Source: Paenibacillus sp. | GTDB lineage: Bacteria > Bacteroidota > Bacteroidia > Bacteroidales > Muribaculaceae | Length of the DNA stretch: 48,178 bases | NCBI GenBank assembly: GCA_023663345.1 | Contig: JAMPHR010000002.1 | Coordinates: forward strand, 179,986-228,163 | Direction: 5' to 3' | Notes under the pieces: model-generated | What the model saw: only the letters and a program-made list of their open reading frames with translations | Told to the model about the DNA's origin: nothing | The model's database searches: none | Position numbers and translations under genes: made by a program | Shown here: piece after piece, positions 28,977 through 37,240 of the stretch | Numbering within the stretch: the first letter of the stretch is position 1 | Layout of the letters: each line of letters starts with the position of its first letter

Positions 28977-29281
28977 AGGTTATAAGGTTATATTCGGCGG
29001 AGCCGAAGGTTAGGAGGTTATGGGTTTATAGGTTTAGGAGTTTATAGGTTTAGGGGTTGACCAGAGATCCAAAGTTTTAGTATAGAGGCGAAAGTATAGA
29101 GTATAGCGATTAGTTATTTAGTCCAACTGGCCTAAGGCTATATCGGATGAATTATATTGATCTCTGGTTCTATGGTCAATCTATAAACCCATAAACCTAT
29201 AAACTCCTAACCCCTTAACCTTATAACCTTCGGCTCTGCCGAATATAACCCCATAACCTTCGGTGCTCGAAGAGCGCCGAA
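28955..29281. repeat. Palindrome-octamer repeat block 6 (complete mirror element with core C)
   Basis: The most complete copy. Order: TTCAGCTCTT-ttc-AAGAGCTGAA (28955-28977, overlapping the meaB stop), two octamers, TTCGGC-gga-GCCGAA (28993-29007), about six octamers, core element C (29056-29182). Then reverse octamers, TTCGGC-tct-GCCGAA (29230-29244), two reverse octamers, and TTCGGTGCTC-gaa-GAGCGCCGAA (29259-29281). The gldE promoter starts 7 nt further on. Confidence 0.9.
29056..29182 (+). repeat. Core element C, copy 3
   Basis: GTTGACCAGAGATCCAAAG at the left and GATCTCTGGTTCTATGGTCA at the right are imperfect inverted ends. Between them lie TTTTAGTATAGAGGCGAAAG, TATAGAGTATAGCGATTAG and CTATATCGGATGAATTATAT. 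It matches copy 2 (26477-26588, reversed) throughout. No coding capacity. Confidence 0.8.
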
Positions 29282-29287
29282 TAAAAA

Positions 29288-29318
29288 TTTGCTATGTCGA
29301 ATAAAAGTGTTAACTTTG
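29288..29318 (+). promoter_or_regulatory. Promoter of the gldE operon
   Basis: TTTG (29288-29291), a 19-nt spacer, and TAACTTTG (29311-29318) match the Bacteroidota consensus exactly. Start of transcription is expected near 29,325, about 45 nt before the gldE start codon. Confidence 0.8.
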
Positions 29319-29370
29319 CAGTGTCGGAGCAATATGCCCGGCACTTTTTGTTTAACTCATTTACTTAGAC

Positions 29371-30744
29371 TTGGATACAGACCCCCTGCCGGCCATAGAT
29401 GCCGTAACGACATTAATTCCCGGATTGATCGATCATCCTTTGCTCGCAGTGCCCTCGATGGGGGCCGCCCAGATAGTGGCTCTTGTGCTTGCGGTGCTCG
29501 CGCTGTTTATTTCCGGTTTTGTATCGGGTAGCGAAATCGCCTTTTTTTCGCTGTCGCCCGCCCAGTGTGACGAACTCGAGGAGGAGGGAAAGCGCGGAGA
29601 GCGCATCCTCTCGATGCTTGCCAAGCCCGAGCGTCTACTCGCCACTATTCTCATTGCCAACAATCTGGTCAACGTCACTATCGTAGTGCTTTGTAACTTT
29701 GCCCTCGGCCCGGTGTTTGAGGGGATGAGCGAGGTATGGAGCTTTGTGCTGCAGACCGTGCTTCTCACATTCCTGATACTGCTTTTCGGCGAGATCCTGC
29801 CCAAGCTCTATGCTAATTCCAACAATCTTGGCTGGGCGCGCATGGCTTCAGGACCGCTCGGGATGATGGTCAAGGCGTTTTACCCGCTGTCGTCGGTGCT
29901 CGTTAAGAGCTCGGTGATAGTCAACAAGGTGGTGCCTAAGCACAACGACTCGGTGACTGCCGACGATCTCACCCAGGCCCTTGAGATAGCCGAGGTGGAT
30001 TCCAAGCAGGATAAGGATATCCTGGAGGGGATCCTGAAGTTTGGCGACACCACAGCCTCGGAGGTCATGACCCCGCGCGTGGATGTGACCGGCCTGGATG
30101 TGGAGCTCACGTTCCCCGAGGTGATGAAGGTAGTGATCGAGAGTGGATTTGCCCGCCTGCCGGTGTATGAGGAGTCGATGGACGATATAAAGGGTGTGCT
30201 ATATTCGCGCGACCTGTTGCCCTACGTGGGCAAGACCGAGTCGGCCGACTTCAAGTGGCAGTCGCTTATGCGCGAGCCTTATTATGTGCCCGAGTCGAGA
30301 ATGATCGACGACCTGCTCGAGGATTTCCGCACCCGGCGTGTGCATCTTGCCATCGTGATCGATGAGTTTGGCGGTACGCAGGGCATAGTCACTCTGGAGG
30401 ATGTGCTCGAGGAGATAGTGGGCGATATCGACGATGAGTATGATGAGGAGGAGAAGACCTACCGCCGTCTGCCCGACGGATCATACGTGTTTGAGGGTAA
30501 GACCCTGCTTAATGACTTCTTCCGCGTCACCGGACTCGATGAGGAAGAGTATGCCCAGGTCACCGAGGACTGCGAGACGCTTGCCGGAATGCTCCTTGGC
30601 CTAAAGGGCGATTTCCCCAAGGAGAAGGAGTCGATAGTGTATGGCCGTTGCCGTTTTCTGGTCCTGTCAGTGCGCCAGCACCGCATAGTGAATGTGCGCG
30701 TGAAGGTGATGAACGAGGTCCAGCCCGACCAGGTGAAGCAATGA
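29371..30744 (+). CDS. gldE: GldE, CNNM/CorC-family membrane protein
   Basis: The 457-residue protein has an N-terminal CNNM (DUF21) transmembrane domain (SGFVSGSEIAFFSLSPAQCD, LATILIANNLVNVTIVVLCN). Two CBS domains follow (TASEVMTPRVDVTGLDVELT; VIDEFGGTQGIVTLEDVLEE), then a C-terminal CorC/HlyC transporter-associated domain. In gliding Bacteroidota, GldE supports GldD and the type IX/gliding apparatus. I take the TTG at 29371, since the resulting N-terminus (MDTDPLPAIDAV) resembles GldE; an ATG at 29458 would cut part of the first helix region. The stop overlaps the start of the gldD-like gene (ATGA). Confidence 0.88.
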   Translation: MDTDPLPAIDAVTTLIPGLIDHPLLAVPSMGAAQIVALVLAVLALFISGFVSGSEIAFFSLSPAQCDELEEEGKRGERILSMLAKPERLLATILIANNLVNVTIVVLCNFALGPVFEGMSEVWSFVLQTVLLTFLILLFGEILPKLYANSNNLGWARMASGPLGMMVKAFYPLSSVLVKSSVIVNKVVPKHNDSVTADDLTQALEIAEVDSKQDKDILEGILKFGDTTASEVMTPRVDVTGLDVELTFPEVMKVVIESGFARLPVYEESMDDIKGVLYSRDLLPYVGKTESADFKWQSLMREPYYVPESRMIDDLLEDFRTRRVHLAIVIDEFGGTQGIVTLEDVLEEIVGDIDDEYDEEEKTYRRLPDGSYVFEGKTLLNDFFRVTGLDEEEYAQVTEDCETLAGMLLGLKGDFPKEKESIVYGRCRFLVLSVRQHRIVNVRVKVMNEVQPDQVKQ

Positions 30745-31397
30745 CACACTCCGGCCTGACACGTCACGTGCGTCGTATTATAAGCTTTATACGCTCTCTG
30801 AGAATATCGGCTGTCACCGCTATGGTGGCGGCCGTTGTTGTGCCGTCGCTTCCGGGATGCACTGCCTGTGGCGGTGACGGGAGGGGCGGAAGCGTACCGC
30901 GCCCGGTGGCCTATCCGCGCCTCACCGTACCCGACAGCAGTTATGTGGACGTAGCTGTGGCGGGCGGGGTGACGCTGAGGGTGAATGAGGGCACCGGTGT
31001 CAACGTGTCGTCGCGCGATGGCGCGGAGTGGGTGGATATCCGCTATAAAGGCGTGTGGGGTGATCCCGGGGTGTATCTCACCGTCACCCAGGCCAGGGAT
31101 GGCGAGGTGGAGGATGTGATGGCCAACCGCCGAGAGAGAATGGCCATGAACTTAGGCCCGCATCGCTATGAACTCACCGAGCTGACCTCGGCCGGCGGAT
31201 GGGAGTGCATGATGGCTGTGGCCCGCGGATCGCTCACTACTCCGGTGCAGATACTGGCCCGCAAGGAGGGATGCGTGATAAGCGGAGCCTTGGTGCTCAC
31301 TATGCCGACCGACAGCGTGGCTCCCGACCCCGTGGCGTTTGCCCCCGTGGTGGATGCTGTGGAGCGCGACATGATGGTGCTTATGAAATCACTTTGA
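30741..31397 (+). CDS. gldD: GldD-like lipoprotein
   Basis: 218 residues with lipobox SLPGC (Cys40) after a basic N-terminus and one hydrophobic stretch. The mature protein begins with the PRPVAYPRLTVPDSSYV segment and ends TTPVQILARKEGCVISGALV, then LAPV-type sequence (FAPVVDAVERDMMVLMKSL). Both ends agree with GldD, the lipoprotein encoded next to gldE. Start chosen at the ATG overlapping the gldE stop (ATGA), giving translational coupling. Assignment rests on those segments plus position; similarity in the middle is weak. Confidence 0.75.
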   Translation: MTHSGLTRHVRRIISFIRSLRISAVTAMVAAVVVPSLPGCTACGGDGRGGSVPRPVAYPRLTVPDSSYVDVAVAGGVTLRVNEGTGVNVSSRDGAEWVDIRYKGVWGDPGVYLTVTQARDGEVEDVMANRRERMAMNLGPHRYELTELTSAGGWECMMAVARGSLTTPVQILARKEGCVISGALVLTMPTDSVAPDPVAFAPVVDAVERDMMVLMKSL

Positions 31398-31413
31398 ACA
31401 AAGATTGTGACCC

Positions 31414-31956
31414 ATGATTGAGATTGATATATACAGGAGGGAGATCCCGGCCTCGGAGCGGGGTGCGAGGCGTGACTGCGAGCGTGAGGCTGTGGCGGCG
31501 CTTGTGGCCCGTGCGTTCGGCGACGGGACAGTATTGGATCATACTCCCGAGGGTGCGCCTTACATCGCCTCGCGTCCCGGCGTGCATGTGTCGGTGTCGC
31601 ATAGCCGGGGGGAGTGTGTGCTCGCCGTGTCGGCTGTCGAGGTCGGCGTGGATCTCGAGGAGCCCCGCGAGCAGTTGGCGAGGGTGGCCGGAAAGTTTCT
31701 CACTCCCGAGGAAAAGGGGAGGGGAGAGCTGTCGGTGGAGGATCTTGCCCGATATTGGTCGGCAAAAGAGGCGGTGTTCAAGTGTGCCGGAATTTCCGAT
31801 CTTGTGATCTCCGAGATAAAAATTGACGGGTCGATGAAAAAAGCGACTGCGAGGGGTGAAATTTTCTCGATTTTTTTCGCTGAAAATTTTGCGCCCGCTG
31901 TGCTCGCGATTGCCGTAAAAGGGGCTGAAAATGGCGTGAAAATTGGTTTGAAATAG
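31414..31956 (+). CDS. 4'-phosphopantetheinyl transferase
   Basis: Transfers phosphopantetheine from CoA to a carrier protein Ser. The 180 residues carry the Sfp-type motifs: HVSVSHSRGECVLAVS, VGVDLEEPRE (Mg-binding Asp/Glu), and RYWSAKEAVFK (Trp-x-x-Lys-Glu-Ala). The protein is short for Sfp (about 220-240), with a reduced N-terminal half, but such compact forms are usual in Bacteroidales. It follows the gldD-like gene by 16 nt and precedes a tRNA gene, so it probably belongs to the gldE operon. Whether it serves fatty-acid ACP or another carrier is not visible. Confidence 0.9.
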   Translation: MIEIDIYRREIPASERGARRDCEREAVAALVARAFGDGTVLDHTPEGAPYIASRPGVHVSVSHSRGECVLAVSAVEVGVDLEEPREQLARVAGKFLTPEEKGRGELSVEDLARYWSAKEAVFKCAGISDLVISEIKIDGSMKKATARGEIFSIFFAENFAPAVLAIAVKGAENGVKIGLK

Positions 31957-32016
31957 AGCTGAAATTATTCTGAAACACGGAAAATGCTATATTTTTTGAA
32001 AAAAGTTGTTGAAATA

Positions 32017-32048
32017 TTTGGTCAGAAGTAAATTTGGCTATAACTTTG
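32017..32048 (+). promoter_or_regulatory. Promoter of tRNA-Asp
   Basis: TTTG (32017-32020), a 20-nt spacer and TAACTTTG (32041-32048) match the Bacteroidota consensus. The transcript should start near 32,055, 36 nt before the mature tRNA. Confidence 0.8.
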
Positions 32049-32090
32049 CACTCGCTAAAGGGAACTAACCTAAAGCACCTCAAAAACCTT

Positions 32091-32164
32091 GGTGTGGTAG
32101 TTCAGCTGGTTAGAATACCTGCCTGTCACGCAGGGGGTCGCGGGTTCGAGTCCCGTCCATACCG
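32091..32164 (+). tRNA. tRNA-Asp (anticodon GTC)
   Basis: Acceptor GGTGTGG pairs with CCATACC (one G-U). The D arm is AGTTCAGCTGGTTAGAAT; the anticodon stem CCTGC/GCAGG closes CTGTCAC, anticodon GTC; the T arm is CGGGTTCGAGTCCCG. Discriminator G, no encoded CCA. Confidence 0.97.
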
Positions 32165-32177
32165 CTGAGGAGAGAGG

Positions 32178-32226
32178 AGAATGTGTAATTGTCAAACTTT
32201 ATGTTTGCGTTACACATTCTTTTTTT
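32178..32226 (+). terminator. Terminator after tRNA-Asp
   Basis: AGAATGTGTAA (32178-32188) pairs perfectly with TTACACATTCT (32210-32220), followed by TTTTTT. The loop contains a second small stem (CAAAC/GTTTG). Confidence 0.88.
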
Positions 32227-32262
32227 ATATCCGTTTCTTCCGATTACAATTTTGGAGCGCGT

Positions 32263-35175
32263 GTGCGCGTTATACGTGAAGTGAGAACCCATGGAGTCAT
32301 CTCGAGATCGCGCGTGCTCAGATGGTGCGCGTCGTTGTTGCCGGTCATGGCGGTTGCTGTGGCCTTAGGGGCTTGTTCCACTAAGAAAAACACCGCAGCC
32401 TCGCGCAACTATCAAGCCTTCATCACCCGCTACAACGTATATTTCAACGGCGATGAGCATTACAAGGAGACTCTTCACGACATGGAGGCCTCCTACGAGG
32501 ATGATTTCACCGGGCCGTTGCTCATGCACCCGGCAGAGGCCTACGCCGTGCCGTCGGCTCCACAGCCCTCCGGCTCTTTCACCCGCTCCATCGAGAAAGC
32601 CCAGAAAGCTATACAGCTTCACAGCATCAAGAAGCGTCCGCGCCGCACCCCCGGCAAGAGCGGAGATCCCGAATACCGCAAATGGCTCAAGCGTGAGGAA
32701 TACAATCCTTTCCTGCATAACGCATGGCTTATGATGGGGCGGTCGCAGTATATGAACGGCGATTTCCTCGGAGCCGCATCCACATTCCACTACATCAGCC
32801 GTCATTTCTCATGGTTGCCCGCCACGGTCACCGAGGCCCGCCTGTGGGAAGCGCGCTGTTATTGCGCCCTCGGCTGGCTCTACGAGGCCGAGGTGATAAT
32901 CTCGCGCGTGAAGGACAGTCAGCTCGTCAACCGTCAGCTCAGGGAGCTGTATGCCTTTACGTCGGCCGACTTCTATATCCGATCCAAGGGGTATGACCGG
33001 GCCATTCCATATCTGCGCGAGGCAGTGAGACTGTCGTCGCGCTCACAGAAGTCCAGGTTGTATTTCGTGTTGGGGCGGGTGTGTGCCCTTGCCGGACGCA
33101 ACAGCGAGGCTTACGAGGCTTACGGGAAGGCCGCCGGGGCAGGGGGAGCCTCATCCCGCGCCCGGTTCAATGCCCGCATAAAGCAGAGCGAGGTGTACAC
33201 AGGCTCCGATATATCCCGCGAGGTGAAAGCCCTGCGCCGCATGGCCCGCTACGGAAGCAACCGCGAGTACCTCGATCAGATCCACTATGCCATAGGAAAT
33301 CTTTACCTCTCGCGCCGTGACACGCTCAGTGTTGTCAAGGCCTACCGTGAGGCCATAGCACGTTCCACACGTGACGGTATCGACAAGGCCATAGCCCAGG
33401 TGTCGCTCGGCGATCTTTACTACCGCATGGGGCGTTACGATGAGGCCCAGCCATTGTATGCCGAGGGGGTGCCTGTGTTGCCAGAGACCTATCCGGGATA
33501 TGCCGCGATGAGGCGACGGTCGGATGTGCTCGACGAGCTTTCCGTCTACACCCGCAACGTTGCCCTGAACGATTCACTGCTACGGCTTGCAGAAATGCCC
33601 GAGAATGCCCGATTGAAGGTGATTGATGGAATTATATCCCGGCTGAGGAAACAGGAGCAGGAGGAGGCTGAAAATGCGCGCAGGGAGGAATATCTGTCCA
33701 GGCAGGAGGCTGCCGCGCCGATTCTCAACACTTCGTCGGCCGGAGCTCCGCAGGAATTCAAGCTGAACACCGACAAATCGTGGTATTTCTACAACACCGC
33801 CACCCGCAATGCCGGACGCACCGATTTCCAGCGCCGGTGGGGAGCCCGAAAGCTCGAGGACGACTGGAGAAGGCGCGACAAGTCATCGTTCTCATTTTCA
33901 TCGGGAGATGATACGCCCGATGACACCGATTCGGGCGAGGAGATCTCCGCAGGCGATAATGTCGCATCCGCTGCCGATACCGGCCATACATCCTCGGCCG
34001 ACCCGCATGCACGGGAATATTATTTAAGCCAACTGCCGTTTACCGATATCGAGAAGGTAACGGCCAATGATGTCATACAGGAGGGGCTATACAATGCCGG
34101 ACTCATACTCAAGGACCGCATGGAGGATTTCCCCGCCGCCCGCCGGGAGTGGGACAGGCTCATGGCGCGGTACCCCGACAATGTGTACCGCCTGGACGTG
34201 TACCACAATCTTTACCTCATGTACATGCGACTGGGGCAGGATGCCGAGGCTGAGATCTACCGTAAACTGATACTCGGAGAGTTCCCCGAATCCCGTCAGG
34301 CCGTGGCCATGAAGGATCCCGCCTATATCGACCGCCTGCGGGCAATGGAGGCCGGCCAGGAGGCGCTCTATGAGCAGGCTTACGCCGACTATATGGCCGA
34401 CCGTAACGAGGCCGTACATGAGGCCAGGAAGAAAGCCGGGTGTGAATATCCCATGTCGCCCCTGATGCCCAAGTTCATGTTTCTTGACGCGCTCGCTTAC
34501 GTCACCGAGAACAAACCTGCCGAGTTCAATGCCGTGCTGACCGAGATCCTCGAGCGTTATCCCGATGCCGATGTGGTTCCTCTCGCTGCCTCGTGGCACA
34601 AGGGACTCAGGGAAGGGCGCAAGCTCCACTCCGCCGGCTCCAATGTGCGAGGCATGTTGTGGGAGACGCGCCTCACCAACGATTCAATCACGGGCGAGGA
34701 CGGGGACGTGATGCTCAACTTCACCCTCGCGCCCGACGAGCCTCATTACATGGTGCTTCTCTTTCCGGCCGATGAGGTGTCGTCCAACCGCTTGCTTTAC
34801 GATGTGGCCCGGCATAACTTCTCGACCTACGTGATCAAGGATTTTGACCTCGAGGTGATGAATTTCGGTCCGCTCGGACTTGTCATTGTGAAAGGATTTG
34901 ACAACCGGGCCGAGGTAGACCGTTACCGGACCATGCTGTCGCGCGACGGCGATTTTGTGATGCCTGCCGGAGTGAGACCTGTCGAGATAAGCAAGCGGAA
35001 TTTTGAGGAGCTGATGAGGGGGCACGGATCGTTTGAGGACTATTTCCGGTTCATCGACGATACCACTATTCTCGACACCCACCGCTCGGTGCTCCCGCCC
35101 GACACCTATCCGCCCCCGTCGGAGATGTATCCGCCTCCCGATGATGCCGACGGCGGGAATGATGGCCGGGAATGA
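32263..35175 (+). CDS. porW: PorW/SprE-like TPR lipoprotein of the type IX secretion system
   Basis: A 970-residue lipoprotein (lipidated Cys38 in VALGACSTKKNT). The opening mature segment NYQAFITRYNVYFNGDEHYK is the hallmark of SprE/PorW, an outer-membrane TPR lipoprotein required for type IX secretion. TPR-like helices follow (RAIPYLREAVRLSSRSQKSR, YYRMGRYDEAQPLYAEGVPV, LMARYPDNVYRLDVYHNLYL). The C-terminal region has a beta-rich domain and ends in a Pro-rich tail (YPPPSEMYPPP). The GTG at 32263 is the first usable start; a second GTG at 32281 is possible. Immediately downstream is PorX. Confidence 0.85.
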   Translation: MRVIREVRTHGVISRSRVLRWCASLLPVMAVAVALGACSTKKNTAASRNYQAFITRYNVYFNGDEHYKETLHDMEASYEDDFTGPLLMHPAEAYAVPSAPQPSGSFTRSIEKAQKAIQLHSIKKRPRRTPGKSGDPEYRKWLKREEYNPFLHNAWLMMGRSQYMNGDFLGAASTFHYISRHFSWLPATVTEARLWEARCYCALGWLYEAEVIISRVKDSQLVNRQLRELYAFTSADFYIRSKGYDRAIPYLREAVRLSSRSQKSRLYFVLGRVCALAGRNSEAYEAYGKAAGAGGASSRARFNARIKQSEVYTGSDISREVKALRRMARYGSNREYLDQIHYAIGNLYLSRRDTLSVVKAYREAIARSTRDGIDKAIAQVSLGDLYYRMGRYDEAQPLYAEGVPVLPETYPGYAAMRRRSDVLDELSVYTRNVALNDSLLRLAEMPENARLKVIDGIISRLRKQEQEEAENARREEYLSRQEAAAPILNTSSAGAPQEFKLNTDKSWYFYNTATRNAGRTDFQRRWGARKLEDDWRRRDKSSFSFSSGDDTPDDTDSGEEISAGDNVASAADTGHTSSADPHAREYYLSQLPFTDIEKVTANDVIQEGLYNAGLILKDRMEDFPAARREWDRLMARYPDNVYRLDVYHNLYLMYMRLGQDAEAEIYRKLILGEFPESRQAVAMKDPAYIDRLRAMEAGQEALYEQAYADYMADRNEAVHEARKKAGCEYPMSPLMPKFMFLDALAYVTENKPAEFNAVLTEILERYPDADVVPLAASWHKGLREGRKLHSAGSNVRGMLWETRLTNDSITGEDGDVMLNFTLAPDEPHYMVLLFPADEVSSNRLLYDVARHNFSTYVIKDFDLEVMNFGPLGLVIVKGFDNRAEVDRYRTMLSRDGDFVMPAGVRPVEISKRNFEELMRGHGSFEDYFRFIDDTTILDTHRSVLPPDTYPPPSEMYPPPDDADGGNDGRE

Positions 35176-35229
35176 TGGGTATCCACCACCCGGTATTTTA
35201 CAGATTGTTTGATCGTAAATTTTTGCTAA

Positions 35230-36774
35230 TTGAAAAAGCTACTTTGGGCCGACGATGAGATAGATCTCCTGAAGCCCCATATAATGCTACTGAAAGCCAA
35301 GGGCTATGACGTCGCCACCTGCAACAGCGGTGACGATGCCCTGCAGCTCGTGACCGAGGAGACGTTTGACCTGATATTTCTCGACGAGAATATGCCCGGA
35401 CTCTCGGGGCTTGAGACGTTGAGGCGCATCAAGGCCATCCAGCCCCATATACCCGTGGTGATGGTCACCAAGAGCGAGGAGGAGGACATAATGGACCAGG
35501 CGGTGGGAAGCAAGATAGCCGACTATCTGATAAAGCCTGTGAATCCAAAGCAGGTGCTGTCGTCCATAAAGAAGATACTACATGGCGGTGAGCTGGTGAG
35601 CGAGAAGACCGGTACGGATTACCGCCAGGACTTCACGCGCATATCGTCGATGATCAACAGCGCTTCGGATATCACCGACTGGATGGAGCTGTACCGTCAG
35701 CTTGCTCAATGGGATATCGAACTGGCCGCCACCGACAGCCCTATGGGAGAACTCCTGGCCATGCAGCGTGCCGAGGCCGAGTCGGCGTTCGCGAAGTATG
35801 TGAGCCGCAACTACGAGTCATGGATTACGCGCCCTGACAGTGCCGGGCGCCCCTTGCTCTCGCCGGAAGTGTTCAAGGAGCGGGTGTTCCCGTTGCTTGA
35901 TGCGGGTGAGAAGGTGTTTTTCATCCTCATCGATAATTTCCGCCTCGACCAATGGATGGCGATAAAACCGTTGCTTGCCGACACGTTCACTTTCTGCGAG
36001 GAGATGTACTGCTCGATACTCCCCACGGCCACCCAGTATGCCCGCAATGCCATATTCTCGGGGCTGATGCCGGCCGATATAGCCAGAATGTTTCCGGAGC
36101 TGTGGGTCGATGAGGACTCTCCCGAGGGGAAGAATGTAAATGAGTCCCCGCTCATTGCCACCCATTTCGAGCGTTATCGTCGCAAGTGCCGGTTCTCCTA
36201 CAACAAGATCAACGACTCCGCCGGGGCCGAGAAGCTCCTCAGGGAGTTCCCCAATCTCATGACCAACGATCTGAACGTGATCGTGCTTAACTTCATCGAC
36301 ATGCTCTCCCATGCCCGCACCGAGTCGCGCATGATACGCGAGCTGGCCTCGACCGATGCCGCTTACAGATCGCTCACAGAGTCATGGTTCCGCCACTCCC
36401 CCGCAATCGAGATATTCCGGGCCATCGCATCGCGCGGAGGCAGGATAATCCTCACCACCGATCACGGCACGGTCAAAGTGAACCGCCCCGTCAAGGTGGT
36501 GGGCGACCGCAACACCAATACCAATCTGCGCTACAAGGTGGGCAAAAATCTAGACTATAACCCCAGGGAGGTCTACGAGATACGTCAGCCGGCCCGTTTC
36601 GGTCTGCCCGCACCCAATGTGTCGTCGGCCTACATATTCGCCACCGCCCAGGATTTCCTGGCCTATCCCAACAATTACAACCATTACGCGCAGTACTATG
36701 ACGGCACCTTTCAGCACGGAGGCATATCGCTCCAGGAGATGCTGGTGCCCATAGTGACATTGACAGCCAAATAA
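35230..36774 (+). CDS. porX: PorX, response regulator with PglZ domain
   Basis: The 514-residue protein joins an N-terminal receiver domain (Asp8, Asp9, phosphoacceptor Asp52 in LIFLDENMPGLSG, Lys102 in LIKPVN) to a helical linker. The C-terminal PglZ/alkaline-phosphatase-like domain shows FFILIDNFRLDQWMAIKPLL, SGLMPADIARMFPELW and ILTTDHGTVKVNRPVKVVGD. This is the PorX architecture, a regulator of type IX secretion known from Porphyromonas. No HTH is present. The start is TTG at 35230, giving the family-typical MKKLLWADDE. It follows the porW-like gene by 54 nt. Confidence 0.93.
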   Translation: MKKLLWADDEIDLLKPHIMLLKAKGYDVATCNSGDDALQLVTEETFDLIFLDENMPGLSGLETLRRIKAIQPHIPVVMVTKSEEEDIMDQAVGSKIADYLIKPVNPKQVLSSIKKILHGGELVSEKTGTDYRQDFTRISSMINSASDITDWMELYRQLAQWDIELAATDSPMGELLAMQRAEAESAFAKYVSRNYESWITRPDSAGRPLLSPEVFKERVFPLLDAGEKVFFILIDNFRLDQWMAIKPLLADTFTFCEEMYCSILPTATQYARNAIFSGLMPADIARMFPELWVDEDSPEGKNVNESPLIATHFERYRRKCRFSYNKINDSAGAEKLLREFPNLMTNDLNVIVLNFIDMLSHARTESRMIRELASTDAAYRSLTESWFRHSPAIEIFRAIASRGGRIILTTDHGTVKVNRPVKVVGDRNTNTNLRYKVGKNLDYNPREVYEIRQPARFGLPAPNVSSAYIFATAQDFLAYPNNYNHYAQYYDGTFQHGGISLQEMLVPIVTLTAK

Positions 36775-36799
36775 TATCCAATACTGAATATATCGAATT

Positions 36800-37240
36800 A
36801 TGAAAAAAGAGATCATTATTCCCTCGGCCGAGGCCGTCGACCAGGCCGCCCAGGAGTTTCTCGCCCTCATGGGTGATGAGACCGTCTATGCCTTCACCGG
36901 CGAGATGGGAGCAGGTAAGACCACGTTCATCAACGCCCTGTGCCGTGCATTGGGTGTTGAGGAGGACCCGACAGGTTCCCCCACATTCGCCATCATCAAC
37001 GAGTACCGCTCCGACACCACTGCCGAACTGATATATCATTTCGACCTCTACCGCATCGAGAACCTCGAGCAGGCGTTTGACATAGGTGTCGAGGACTATC
37101 TCGACTCGGGCGCCCTCTGTCTCATAGAGTGGCCCGACCGTATCGACGACATCCTCCCCGACGACACCGTGAGGGTAAATATCGAGGTACTCCCCGACGG
37201 ATCGCGCCGTCTCACAGCCGAAGGTCTCAGCGAGGAGTGA
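36800..37240 (+). CDS. tsaE: tRNA threonylcarbamoyladenosine biosynthesis ATPase TsaE
   Basis: TsaE works with TsaB/TsaD to make t6A37 in tRNAs reading ANN codons. The 146 residues carry Walker [21 protein letters not shown] (G34-T42), the [17 protein letters not shown] segment, [20 protein letters not shown], and the Trp-rich [13 protein letters not shown]. Length is normal. The TGA stop overlaps the ATG of birA by one base. Confidence 0.95.
   Translation: MKKEIIIPSAEAVDQAAQEFLALMGDETVYAFTGEMGAGKTTFINALCRALGVEEDPTGSPTFAIINEYRSDTTAELIYHFDLYRIENLEQAFDIGVEDYLDSGALCLIEWPDRIDDILPDDTVRVNIEVLPDGSRRLTAEGLSEE

Noticed and set aside
29056-29182. Core element C considered as an insertion sequence
   Set aside because: It has imperfect inverted ends but no transposase frame; at most a non-autonomous element.
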